Source: Vicingaceae bacterium (lineage in GTDB: Bacteria; Bacteroidota; Bacteroidia; Flavobacteriales_E; Vicingaceae). From it: a stretch of DNA of 64,000 nucleotides. This document shows positions 28,147 through 37,081 of the stretch, piece by piece (position 1 is the stretch's first letter; each line of letters begins with the position of its first letter). The DNA lies in contig BPHE01000005.1 of NCBI GenBank assembly GCA_026003395.1, forward strand, positions 1 through 64,000, in the 5' to 3' direction. The position numbers and the translations under genes were made by a program. The notes under the pieces were generated by a model. The model saw only the letters and a list, made by a program, of their open reading frames with translations. It made no database searches and was not told the DNA's origin.

Positions 28147-29337
28147 ATGATTGAGTCCAACAAGTTGTCGGAGAGAATGTCATTGCTAAACGAATCGCAA
28201 ACATTGTGGATGACTCGCAAAAGCCGGGAATTGAAAGCTCAAGGATATGATGTGGTTAATTTAAGCATCGGAGAACCTGATTTTGACACACCCGACTTTA
28301 TCAAACAAGCAGCCATTGACGCTATTCATAACAATATCACTCACTATCCGCCGGTAAATGGTTTTCCGGAATTAAGAGAGGCCATTTCTCGCAAATTTTT
28401 GCGCGACAACAACATTCATTTTCATCCCAACCAAATTTTAGTTTCGACAGGGGCAAAACAATCGCTCATCAACGCAATTTTGGCTTTGTGCGACAAAAAT
28501 GACGAAGTATTGCTGCCTGCCCCCTATTGGGTCAGTTATATCGAAATGGTTAAAATGGCTGAGGCCAAACCGGTAATAATTCCCACGACCATTGAAACTG
28601 ACTTTAAAGTCACTCCCGAACAACTCGAAAAATATATCACATCGCGCACCAAATTGATTATTTTTAGTTCGCCATGCAATCCAAGCGGTAGTTTTTATAC
28701 AAAAGAAGAACTCGAAGCATGGGCCGAGGTTTTGAAAAAATACCCCAATGTATTGGTTATTTCAGACGAAATATACGAGCATATAAATTTCGAGAGCAAC
28801 CATTTTTCCTTAGCTTCATTGGACGAAATGTATGAACGGACAATAACTGTCAACGGAGTTTCCAAAAGTTTTGCCATGACCGGATGGCGTATTGGCTATC
28901 TTGGCGCCCCACAATGGATCACTGATGCAGCCAATAAAATTCAAGGTCAATTTACCAGTGGAGCATGTTCTATTTCGCAAATGGCGGCATTGGCAGCCGT
29001 GGATGCAGATCCCGGACCGGTTGTTAAACCTATGGTGAAAGAGTTTAAAAAAAGAAGGGATTTTTTGATTGAAAAATTGTCGGCCATTGAGGGGCTAAAG
29101 GTTAACCGTCCGCCTGGCGCTTTTTACATCTTTCCGGATGTGAGCCGTTTTTTGGGTAATAGATTTAAAACTTCAAACGAACTGGTTATGTATATTTTGG
29201 AGAAATTCCATGTGGCGCTCGTATCGGGTGATGCTTTCGGAAACCCTGATTGTGTAAGAATATCTTATGCTACCTCCATGGAAAATTTGAAAAAAGCTAT
29301 TGATCGTTTAACCAAAGCATTTGAAGAATTATCATGA
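28147..29337 (+). CDS. aspC: pyridoxal-phosphate aminotransferase, aspartate type
   Basis: A class I fold-type I aminotransferase of the aspartate I-gamma group. Blocks seen are NLSIGEPDFDTP near residue 38, THYPPVNGFPELR, SSPCNPSGSFY, SDEIYEHI, and the PLP lysine in NGVSKSFAMTGWRIGYLG near 241. The 396-residue length is standard. It probably interconverts aspartate and oxaloacetate with glutamate, and may accept other amino acids. Its stop overlaps the heptose kinase start by 4 bases. Confidence 0.92.
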   Translation: MIESNKLSERMSLLNESQTLWMTRKSRELKAQGYDVVNLSIGEPDFDTPDFIKQAAIDAIHNNITHYPPVNGFPELREAISRKFLRDNNIHFHPNQILVSTGAKQSLINAILALCDKNDEVLLPAPYWVSYIEMVKMAEAKPVIIPTTIETDFKVTPEQLEKYITSRTKLIIFSSPCNPSGSFYTKEELEAWAEVLKKYPNVLVISDEIYEHINFESNHFSLASLDEMYERTITVNGVSKSFAMTGWRIGYLGAPQWITDAANKIQGQFTSGACSISQMAALAAVDADPGPVVKPMVKEFKKRRDFLIEKLSAIEGLKVNRPPGAFYIFPDVSRFLGNRFKTSNELVMYILEKFHVALVSGDAFGNPDCVRISYATSMENLKKAIDRLTKAFEELS

Positions 29338-30332
29338 AAATTGACATAAAAAAATTGGATCAATCATCAAAACTGAATATCCTGGTAATTGGAGATGTGA
29401 TGTTGGATGAATATATTGTCGGGAAAGTGACGCGCATCTCCCCTGAAGCACCGGTTCCGGTGGTGTGGATACAAAAAACATTCGAGCGTTTGGGAGGTTC
29501 CGGCAATGTGGCGCTCAATTTAAAATCTTTGGGTGTAAATACTTATTTATCCTGTGCCATTGGCAAAGACCATCATGGGAAGAAACTATATGATTTGATC
29601 AAGCAACATAACATAACTCCTTGCGGTATTTATGAAGATGAAAACAGACCTACAACGGTAAAAACACGAGTAATCGGAAATCACAACCAACAATTGTTGC
29701 GCATAGATCGAGAGGATCTTTCTTATATTCCCTTCAAAAAATTGACCGGATTGATCGATGAATACAAAAAAATGCATGCCCATCAACCTTTCGATGCCAT
29801 TATATTTCAAGATTACAATAAAGGATTTTTGCCGGAAAAATTCATCGGCAGCGTGATCGATTGGGCAAGAAATGAAAGAATCTTTGTTTCGGTTGATCCT
29901 AAAAAAGAAAACTTTTTTGCGTATCAACATGCCGACCTTTTTAAACCCAATCTAAAAGAACTCCTTGAAGCTTTCAACATAAATACAGGAGAAGAAAACC
30001 GATTTATTGAACAATTGGATAACATTGTGTTTAAACTGAAAAATAAAATAGCTTCAAAATATAATGTCATTACATTGTCCGAAAAAGGTATATATATGGA
30101 GCATGACGGACACTCTTTCATCAGTCCTGCCACACAAAGAGACGTTGCAGATGTTTCGGGTGCCGGTGATACGGTTATTGCCACCATTACCACAGCTTTG
30201 CTATGTGGATACCCGCCGGATGAATGTGCCAAAATTGCAAACATTGCTGCCGGATTGGTCTGTATCAAACCGGGTGTTGTCCCCATTACCAAACAAGAAT
30301 TGATCGCCGAATTAAAAAACCTTGATGAATGA
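29334..30332 (+). CDS. hldA: D-glycero-beta-D-manno-heptose-7-phosphate kinase (RfaE1/HldE kinase domain)
   Basis: A PfkB/ribokinase-family kinase that adds the 1-phosphate to heptose-7-phosphate in ADP-heptose synthesis for the lipopolysaccharide core. RfaE-specific blocks are VIGDVMLDEYIVGKVTRISPE near residue 20, RLGGSGNVALNL and DYNKGFL. The PfkB signature with the catalytic Asp is VSGAGDT near 277. The 332-residue length covers only the kinase domain; the adenylyltransferase half is absent. GmhB of the same pathway is encoded at 52598-53095. It overlaps both neighbours by 4 bases. Confidence 0.9.
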   Translation: MKIDIKKLDQSSKLNILVIGDVMLDEYIVGKVTRISPEAPVPVVWIQKTFERLGGSGNVALNLKSLGVNTYLSCAIGKDHHGKKLYDLIKQHNITPCGIYEDENRPTTVKTRVIGNHNQQLLRIDREDLSYIPFKKLTGLIDEYKKMHAHQPFDAIIFQDYNKGFLPEKFIGSVIDWARNERIFVSVDPKKENFFAYQHADLFKPNLKELLEAFNINTGEENRFIEQLDNIVFKLKNKIASKYNVITLSEKGIYMEHDGHSFISPATQRDVADVSGAGDTVIATITTALLCGYPPDECAKIANIAAGLVCIKPGVVPITKQELIAELKNLDE

Positions 30333-32161
30333 AAGTGTTTATCAACAGAATTAGAGAACGCATCAATTTGTTTTTATATCCAAGCAAGGAACGTAACCTG
30401 AGCATCCTGCGAAAAATCACATTCCTATTGACCGTTACGAATATCTTGGCAATTATTTATTACTATGGATTTGAATTGACCGATTTTCAAAAAAGAGCTG
30501 TCTTTTTGTTGATGCAGATAACTCTGGGATATTTTATTTTCCGCTTTTTCGTAAGATTTTTGTATGACTTTCACCCTAAAGAATTTTTTAAAGAAAATTT
30601 TGGAGAATTTTTATTGGTTGTTTTCTTGTTTATTGAGGGAATTTCTTACAACCTTTACGGAACCCTGATAATTGAAAGGTTTTTAATGAAATTTTGGACC
30701 TTAGATTACAAAACCTGGATCATTGGCTTTACTCAAGTATTGATTATTATCTTTCTTTTTACACAAATAATAAAAAAATCAAACTTCAAATCCTGGTTTA
30801 AAATACACCCTGCCCTTCTCTTTACACTCTCTATCACCACATTGACCTTATTTGGTGCCGCCTTGCTCATGTTACCCAAAATGAATGTCGATGGTCATAT
30901 GAGTTGGATTGATGCTTTGTTTTTATCCATGTCTTCGGTGAGTGTAACCGGTCTGAGCACCATAGATATTTCCCAAGAATTAACATTGAGAGGACAAATT
31001 GTCATTATCATCTTGATGCAACTGGGAGGATTAAATACCATTGCTTTTGGAGCACTTTTGTTAATTGCTTATAAGTTTGGCGTAAAAATCAAATTTCACG
31101 AAGTAGTGGAAGATTTTATCAACAGCGAAAATATTTTGGCTACCGACTCTATGCTCGGCAAAATAGTCAAATGGACTTTAATCATCGAAACGCTGGGTTT
31201 TTTTGCGCTGTTTTTTTCGTTTGGCAATCATGGCATTTTTGCCAACCTACATGACAAAATATTTTTCGCATTGTTTCATGCTATCTCGGGTTTTAACAAC
31301 GCCGGGCTCAGTATTTTTCCCGGAGGAATGATGCATCCCGACGTTATCGACAACTTGACGGTGCACGGTATCATTCTCACTTTATTTTTCCTGGGTGGGT
31401 TTGGGATGATTTATTTGTTTGACCTGCTGGAATGGAAAAATATCAAAAAAAGAATGAAATATCATTGGGTAGGCCTGGATTTCGGCACCAAAATATCTTT
31501 ATATTTCACTTTGGGCTTGTTATTTTTTGGCGCCATCATTTTCATCATCTTCGAATGGCACAATACATTGGAAGGTTTGTCTATTGGAAAAAAAATTCTT
31601 TTTTCTCTGTATGAAAGCATGACTACCCGAAATGCCGGATTTAATGTGGTAGATACCGCCTCCCTTTCGTTGCCCGTCTTGATCATATTTTTCTTCTTGA
31701 TGTTTGTCGGAGCATCTTCAGGTTCGGCCGGTGGCGGTATACGAACTTCAACTTTTGCCATTATTTGGGCTTCTGTAAGATCTATCATCAAATCTAAAAG
31801 AAATGTGGAACTTTTTCACAGAACCATCCCCAATGATTTGGTGTTGAAAGCATATGCCATTCTCATTTTCTTTTGCATCTTAAATGTAGTTGGAATATTT
31901 GTTTTGAGCATTTCCGAACAAAATCTTTTAAATACGGGTGAAATCACATTTCTCGATATTGTTTTTGAACACATCTCGGCTGCAAGCACTGTGGGCCTTT
32001 CGACCGGAATCACAGCAAAACTTTCTATAACGGGTAAATTAATGCTGATTGTGGCTATGTTTATCGGCCGGGTGGGCACCCTGACCATTGCTTATTTGGT
32101 CAGCAAAGAGGCCATCAGTGTCAATTATAAATATCCCTACGGCCATACAATGGTGGGATAG
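30329..32161 (+). CDS. TrkH/KtrB-family potassium uptake channel subunit
   Basis: A 610-residue membrane protein with four channel repeats. The selectivity-loop sequences are SVTGLSTIDIS, SGFNNAGLS, TTRNAGFNVVDT and SAASTVGLSTG, each with the filter glycine. An extra N-terminal region with about four helices (residues 25-170) precedes the conserved core, which is common in Bacteroidota. It takes up potassium driven by ion gradients. The usual cytosolic TrkA/KtrA nucleotide-gated ring protein is not encoded in the window. Confidence 0.9.
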   Translation: MKVFINRIRERINLFLYPSKERNLSILRKITFLLTVTNILAIIYYYGFELTDFQKRAVFLLMQITLGYFIFRFFVRFLYDFHPKEFFKENFGEFLLVVFLFIEGISYNLYGTLIIERFLMKFWTLDYKTWIIGFTQVLIIIFLFTQIIKKSNFKSWFKIHPALLFTLSITTLTLFGAALLMLPKMNVDGHMSWIDALFLSMSSVSVTGLSTIDISQELTLRGQIVIIILMQLGGLNTIAFGALLLIAYKFGVKIKFHEVVEDFINSENILATDSMLGKIVKWTLIIETLGFFALFFSFGNHGIFANLHDKIFFALFHAISGFNNAGLSIFPGGMMHPDVIDNLTVHGIILTLFFLGGFGMIYLFDLLEWKNIKKRMKYHWVGLDFGTKISLYFTLGLLFFGAIIFIIFEWHNTLEGLSIGKKILFSLYESMTTRNAGFNVVDTASLSLPVLIIFFFLMFVGASSGSAGGGIRTSTFAIIWASVRSIIKSKRNVELFHRTIPNDLVLKAYAILIFFCILNVVGIFVLSISEQNLLNTGEITFLDIVFEHISAASTVGLSTGITAKLSITGKLMLIVAMFIGRVGTLTIAYLVSKEAISVNYKYPYGHTMVG

Positions 32162-32385
32162 ATTGTTCTATTGGTTTTTTCTGTATATCAAGCGGATTTC
32201 AACCCTACGGTCTTTGTCATCAACCACAGGGTTTGCATAGAGATTCGAAAAATTTAGGCAGCAATGAATTTTTTGTCTTGATTTTTCATTTTGGTATTAA
32301 AGTTTTCATTCAAGGAGAAATTTTTATTCAACCGCGGTTTTCATTTGGAGTGAAAAAATCTTTTTAACCACAGAGGGCACAGAGT
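32162..32385. other. non-coding gap with a CCACAGAGGGCACAGAG element
   Basis: The gap between the potassium channel gene and the hsdS remnant has no plausible gene. At 32367-32384 it carries AACCACAGAGGGCACAGA, a short sequence type I know from scattered intergenic copies in many bacterial genomes. No second copy was seen in this window. The element touches the left end of the 71-bp hsdS repeat. Confidence 0.4.
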
Positions 32386-32478
32386 TTCACTCCCCCCACA
32401 CGCTGTCAATCACCCGTTTAATCTTCTCCTCGTAGGTTTTCACCATCTCCCGCAGGGTGTTGTTCAACTTCAGCTCGG
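32386..32478 (-). pseudogene. remnant of an hsdS 3' end
   Basis: Bases 32386-32456 are identical over 71 bases to the end of the hsdS gene (35875-35945), including its stop codon. The next roughly 22 bases (to about 32478) are similar but diverged. Read in the hsdS frame it encodes ELKLNNTLREMVKTYEEKIK and then RVIDSVWGE and stop; the complete gene has AERKVIDSLREM at the equivalent place. So this is the tail of a different hsdS allele, left beyond the SIR2-herA pair. It forms a direct repeat bracketing that pair, with a 3489-base offset. Confidence 0.9.
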
Positions 32479-34557
32479 ATGCTCATCATTATCTTTTCTT
32501 TCCTGCCAATCGTTGGCAATTTTTTCCCATTCAACGCTTCTTTCTTCTTTGTTGGTCCAAACATCCCAGAATTCAGGATCTTTTGATTTTGGTCTATGGC
32601 CTTCAGATAATTCATTCATCTCTACTAAAATTGGAATGGGTGTTGCCCAACCTAATAAAATTGCCTTACGAGAAGGTAAAACGGATAATTCATTAAGAAT
32701 CCCTCCCATTGTATCTGGCACCAATTTTTTTACCATTTCTTGATCTCTATCGCTTACAATGCGATGTAGTAAAAATGTATTGCATTGTGATAAGACTGTT
32801 TGCGATAGTTCTGAAGGTCTTTGTGAAGCTAAAACTAAACCAACACCAAATTTTCTTCCTTCTTTTGATATCTTTTCGAATATTTGAGTACATAATCGCT
32901 GAGCAGAAATATTATCATCATCCGTCTCATATCTTTTAATCAAATTATGGGCTTCATCCACTACTAAAACAGTTGGCAAGGTTTTATCATTTTCTTTTTT
33001 ATACCTATGATGGGATTCAAAAATAATACGAGCCATTACTGACACGACGAGATAAAGAATTTCGGAGGGTAAAAGCGAAAGATCAATTACTGTTATGGAA
33101 GGGTTATTGACATTATCCCCAATATAGTCATTTAACCATTGTTGTAATGTTAGTTCTTCTGCATTTTCACTATTAATGACGGATGCTATTCTTTTATCGG
33201 TAAATAAACTTTTTACACGCATTAAAAAGAAATCAAGATACTGTTGTTGGTTTGCTTCCTGAGATAATCTCTCTATATGGGCCAGGAAATCCTCGTTCTT
33301 GAAATATACCGGAGAATCTTCATCAGGACCTTCATAAGGTGTTAGTTTACCAATATCTTTCTCAGATTCTTCTAATATTCGTAAAAGCTGATTTACTTCC
33401 TCTAAAGAAAAAGCAGGGAAATATCCTTTATCATTTTTGGGTTTTGAATTAAAAATATCATTCAATTTTTTATGTAAGTCGCTGTAGATTTTATTGTAGT
33501 TTTCATCTTGTAATTTTTCATTGAAAGTTTCTAAAGATCTTTTAATGCTTTCAAGAAATTCCCCATAATTCTGTTTACCAGGGAATTGAGATAATTTAGC
33601 GCCATCTTTCTGAAAATTAATCAAACTAATTTTTAAACTTGTAAGAAAATTTTTAAACAAAATATTAATATTTTCTTCCTTTGATACTTCTGCGCTTTTT
33701 ATTTCCCTTAAAGCCCTTCTTAATATTGGCCTTTGCGTTTTTGCACTTGCCTGAGCAATAGAAGCCCATTCCCAGCTATTCCACATCCAGGATGGAACTT
33801 TAAGCTGTTTGAAATTTTCATCAACTCTAATCTTAACTGAATATCTTTTAACATTACCTAATTCCTTAAAGCATTCACCATATTCTCCATTTGGATCAAG
33901 TATGATAAAACGAGCATTAACGTTTTTATTTTCTTTATTATTTTCTTTTGTTTCCTTTTTTGCCGACTCGATAGACCACCTTACCAGACCGGCTACAGAA
34001 CAGGATTTTCCGCTGCCAGTATTCCCTAAAATGGCAAGATGCCTCCCAAATAATTTATCCGGGTCAATAAATACTGGAGCGTTGGCAGCGAGTGGTGAAT
34101 TGCCTATTTTTACTTTAGCATTACTATCTTTGTTTTGAACGATTGCTTTTAACTGTTCTTGACTCGGAATGATAACAATATCACCTACGGAGGGATAACT
34201 ATAAACCCCTCTTTCAATTTCATAACCATTTTCCTTTTCTTTTAGAATTCCAATGGGAGAAAGCGAAAGTTTTCTTAATGGGAAAGGTAAATCAACCAGA
34301 TCAAAATCTTTGTACCCTTTTCTCTTTGGATAGGCAGAATATTCAATACCTATCCAGGTTATCATTCCCACTAATGCGCCAGACTCATTAGGAATGAGAA
34401 GAAAACCATTGATTTTTGGGAATTGTTGAGGTATTCCGGTATTTAATGAAGTACTTAAAGGAGCATCAATTTCAAGAAGCACTTTAATTTCTTTTGGAGA
34501 AACAAATTCCACAGTTCCAACTGTTGTGTGCCTAATTTTTTCAAAATTGTTACTCAT
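32470..34557 (-). CDS. HerA-family ATPase of a SIR2-HerA defence pair
   Basis: The 695-residue protein is a HerA/FtsK-type hexameric DNA translocase. It has an N-terminal HAS-barrel-like domain (about 1-165), Walker A in LGNTGSGKSCSVAG at about 178-190, a long helical insert (about 250-430) and Walker B in VLVVDEAHNLI near 540. KEGRKFGVGLVLASQRPSEL is the sensor block. In SIR2-HerA antiphage systems (called Nezha in one study) the HerA ring assembles with SIR2 and controls its NAD hydrolysis. The final codons CCG AGC TGA align with hsdS-derived sequence, so the native end may have been replaced. SIR2 lies 12 bases upstream. Confidence 0.9.
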   Translation of the reverse strand: MSNNFEKIRHTTVGTVEFVSPKEIKVLLEIDAPLSTSLNTGIPQQFPKINGFLLIPNESGALVGMITWIGIEYSAYPKRKGYKDFDLVDLPFPLRKLSLSPIGILKEKENGYEIERGVYSYPSVGDIVIIPSQEQLKAIVQNKDSNAKVKIGNSPLAANAPVFIDPDKLFGRHLAILGNTGSGKSCSVAGLVRWSIESAKKETKENNKENKNVNARFIILDPNGEYGECFKELGNVKRYSVKIRVDENFKQLKVPSWMWNSWEWASIAQASAKTQRPILRRALREIKSAEVSKEENINILFKNFLTSLKISLINFQKDGAKLSQFPGKQNYGEFLESIKRSLETFNEKLQDENYNKIYSDLHKKLNDIFNSKPKNDKGYFPAFSLEEVNQLLRILEESEKDIGKLTPYEGPDEDSPVYFKNEDFLAHIERLSQEANQQQYLDFFLMRVKSLFTDKRIASVINSENAEELTLQQWLNDYIGDNVNNPSITVIDLSLLPSEILYLVVSVMARIIFESHHRYKKENDKTLPTVLVVDEAHNLIKRYETDDDNISAQRLCTQIFEKISKEGRKFGVGLVLASQRPSELSQTVLSQCNTFLLHRIVSDRDQEMVKKLVPDTMGGILNELSVLPSRKAILLGWATPIPILVEMNELSEGHRPKSKDPEFWDVWTNKEERSVEWEKIANDWQERKDNDEHPS

Positions 34558-34569
34558 TGTCTTTTCCAG

Positions 34570-35847
34570 CTATACAGTTACATTATTATCTTGATTCTCA
34601 TTAGTTACATTACCTGATTTTCTTTTCTCTAATATTTTTGCCTGTCTATCGGTTATCCTATCAATAGCAGGTTTAGGTAAATAATAGTTCGTCAGGTTAT
34701 GAATATCTGCCAATTCTTTCCCTATTAATAAAGTTAACTGAGATTCATTACATCTTTCGATAAAATTCTGAATCCTATTATTTGCTAAATCATAAGAAAT
34801 GATCACCAAATGAGTCGAAGGAATCGTTAGCATATCTTTAATAATTCTATTTATGTGAGAATCTCCAAATCCATAACCATAGGTAACCAACACGGAATTA
34901 GGCCTACAAATAGCAGTAGAAAAATCGCGAAATAATTCAGAATATGGGAAAAAACTGGTTTCTATGGCTTTGGCAGAATTTGGATAAATAACCACTCGAT
35001 CATAAGGGTTGTCAAAATATTTATCATCAACTTCAGATCCAAACGGCAATGGGTTTTTAACAATTTGTCCGTTTTCAAACTGCCAGTCAATAGAACCGTG
35101 TAACTTAGTATAACGAACAACACCTTCTACATATCTTGGTTCACCTCTGATGCCGGGAGGATTGTAATGATAATCCAGATCTACCCTATGAAACCTCATA
35201 ATTGGTTTAAGCTTTCCAATAAATCGATCTAAAGTAAGTATGCCTGCCTCATCTAACCCGAATTCAATAAATCTATCGTAGTTTGTCGTAAAAATATTCA
35301 ATCTATCTCTTGTCGCAGTTCTTGTTGAAAAGCTCATGAGAAATTTTTCAAGTAATAATAATGAATTTTTCTTCTTAATTTCGACAAAAAATTGATTTTC
35401 GTTTTTTATTACTAAATTTAATAATTCTTGCAATTTCTTATTAATTTCTTTTTTAAGCTGTTTAGATTTTTTACTTTTTTTCTGAATTTCCAATCCTTTG
35501 AGAAGCTCAATAGATATTCTAATATCATCTTCAAAATTAGCTTCTCCTCTTCCCATGTGATTTGCTTCTTCGGATGCTTTTTGCTTGATTAAATCTCTGT
35601 AAGTTCCTTCAAATTCAATTCTTGGCATCATCGAGTTTTTACCTGTTAATGCAATAGGCAAACCACTGCCAACAAGCAGAGAGAGGTGTTCGCTCTGGAA
35701 AACAGCTGTCAACCAGGGTTCAATTTTTTCACGAATTTTTTGTCTGTTAAATTCGGTTTCTTTTTTGTACTCATCTGAGTCGACATCAATTTGTTCATTT
35801 GAAATAAACAAAATGTTTTCTTTGCTAAAGTCAATTTTATTTTCCAT
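34570..35847 (-). CDS. SIR2-family NAD-hydrolysing defence protein
   Basis: With the ATG at 35847 the product has 425 residues. The SIR2 fold marks are LLVGSGLP at 57-64 for NAD binding, TTNYDRFIE at 188-196 and TKLHGSIDW at 248-255, whose His250 is the expected catalytic residue. YGYGFGDSHINRII closes the domain. Members of this group deplete NAD+ on phage infection to abort it; here the partner is HerA encoded directly downstream. An upstream in-frame start at 35898 would lie inside hsdS and adds no conserved sequence. The start is 28 bases past the hsdS stop, so it can share the hsd transcript. Confidence 0.88.
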   Translation of the reverse strand: MENKIDFSKENILFISNEQIDVDSDEYKKETEFNRQKIREKIEPWLTAVFQSEHLSLLVGSGLPIALTGKNSMMPRIEFEGTYRDLIKQKASEEANHMGRGEANFEDDIRISIELLKGLEIQKKSKKSKQLKKEINKKLQELLNLVIKNENQFFVEIKKKNSLLLLEKFLMSFSTRTATRDRLNIFTTNYDRFIEFGLDEAGILTLDRFIGKLKPIMRFHRVDLDYHYNPPGIRGEPRYVEGVVRYTKLHGSIDWQFENGQIVKNPLPFGSEVDDKYFDNPYDRVVIYPNSAKAIETSFFPYSELFRDFSTAICRPNSVLVTYGYGFGDSHINRIIKDMLTIPSTHLVIISYDLANNRIQNFIERCNESQLTLLIGKELADIHNLTNYYLPKPAIDRITDRQAKILEKRKSGNVTNENQDNNVTV

Positions 35848-35875
35848 AGTTATCTCTTTTCTTTCTTTTATTACT

Positions 35876-37081
35876 TCACTCCCCCCACACGCTGTCAATC
35901 ACCCGTTTAATCTTCTCCTCGTAGGTTTTCACCATCTCCCGCAGGCTGTCTATCACCTTCCGCTCGGCTTCGATTTTATCGACAATACGCTGCTGGACTT
36001 CAAGGGGCGGAAGGGGGATTATTAAATTTGCCACATCATTAGTATTTATACTGGGATATGCTCCTTTGCCCATTTTAATTGTCATTTGTTTTACAGTTGT
36101 CTCAGAAAAAATACAAGTATAAAGATATTCAGGAATTATGTTTTCTTTACTTCTTAATACAGCGAAACCTGTTGAAGCGATTGATTTTTTTGGTAATTCT
36201 TTAAGTAGTGCAAAAGCCTTTAAATTTGGACGAACAGTTGATAATAAAATATCATTTTCTTTTATTATTCTTCTTGCACGGCTCGGGGCATTTTTAGTCC
36301 AAATTTTGTTTTCAAACGATATTTTTCCTGTTCCATTCTCTACAGACGATATGTCAATATAAACAATTTCAGATTCACCAAACAAATCATATGGATCGGC
36401 GGATTCAGGATTTATCTTACACACCTCCCCAAACCTCACCATCGGCCACCCTTCGGCAAGTTCTTCCTGCTTTTCGGGGTGCTCGGCAAGGTAGGTTTTG
36501 AGTTCTTCTTCCAGGTAGGTTTCTACATCAGGCTTCCAGGCATCTATCACCTGCCTGCAGCCGTCGATAAGCTTCTGATAGCCTTCTATCTCTGCCACTA
36601 TCTCCTGCTGCACTTCAAGAGGTGGGAGGGGGATTTGGAACTCATATAAAATTTTTGAGTTTAAGTTATTTATATTAACACCACTAATTTGAGTTCTTAA
36701 ATATACATTAAACTTAGAATTATTTAAATTTAAAAATAGATATTTTGAGTTTAGAATCTCATTATTTAAAGTTCTGATAGCTCCCATAAAACCGCCAAAA
36801 TAATAATCAATATCATTGTCAACGAATGCAACTTTTCCAATATGCTCTTTACTACCACTTGCTGAAACAGATAAAAATATCACCTTTTTTTAACTTCTTA
36901 TTTTCATTTAGATTTACTTTTTTAGATATTTGTTCTAACTTCATCAAAATTCAAGGTGCCATCTAAATTGATATTATTTGCCCTTAAAACAGGATAGCCA
37001 TTTTCTTTCAACTTCATCTTCTTTTGAATACGTTATTCCCCTTATCAATTCACACACCTCCCCCAGCTTCACCATCGGCCA
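35876..37081 (-). pseudogene. hsdS: type I specificity region HsdS, fused to HsdM, three frameshifts
   Basis: HsdS recognises the DNA target. It has two target-recognition domains, each opening with a repeat (WPMVKLGEVCEL from 37081, WPMVRFGEVCKI near 36460) and ending with IPLPPLEVQQ and a long helix. The first domain is broken three times within about 135 bases (37006-37008, 36929-36931, 36873-36877). Dropping one base at each restores EVEENGYPVLRANN, RTISKKVNLNEN and KKGDILSVSASG. No stop separates it from HsdM, so the intact product is probably one HsdM-HsdS polypeptide of about 865 residues, though the Met at 37075 could restart translation. The conserved helices are visibly richer in G+C than the recognition domains. 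Confidence 0.85.

Noticed and set aside
30329-32161. TrkH with adjacent TrkA
   Set aside because: No TrkA/KtrA-like gene was found on either side; only the channel subunit is called.
32386-32478. Target-site duplication of a simple transposon
   Set aside because: 71 bases is far too long for a usual duplication, no transposase lies between the copies, and the flank continues as a diverged hsdS allele. Recombination between hsdS genes fits better.
32470-35847. A DNA phosphorothioation (Dnd/Ssp) or BREX/DISARM module
   Set aside because: HerA-like ATPases occur in some such systems, but no dndB-E, pglZ, brxC or drm genes are present. The SIR2 + HerA pair alone is a complete known defence type.
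35876-37081. Phase-variable invertible hsdS system
   Set aside because: Repeats found between the recognition domains and at the remnant are direct, not inverted, and no site-specific recombinase gene is in the window.
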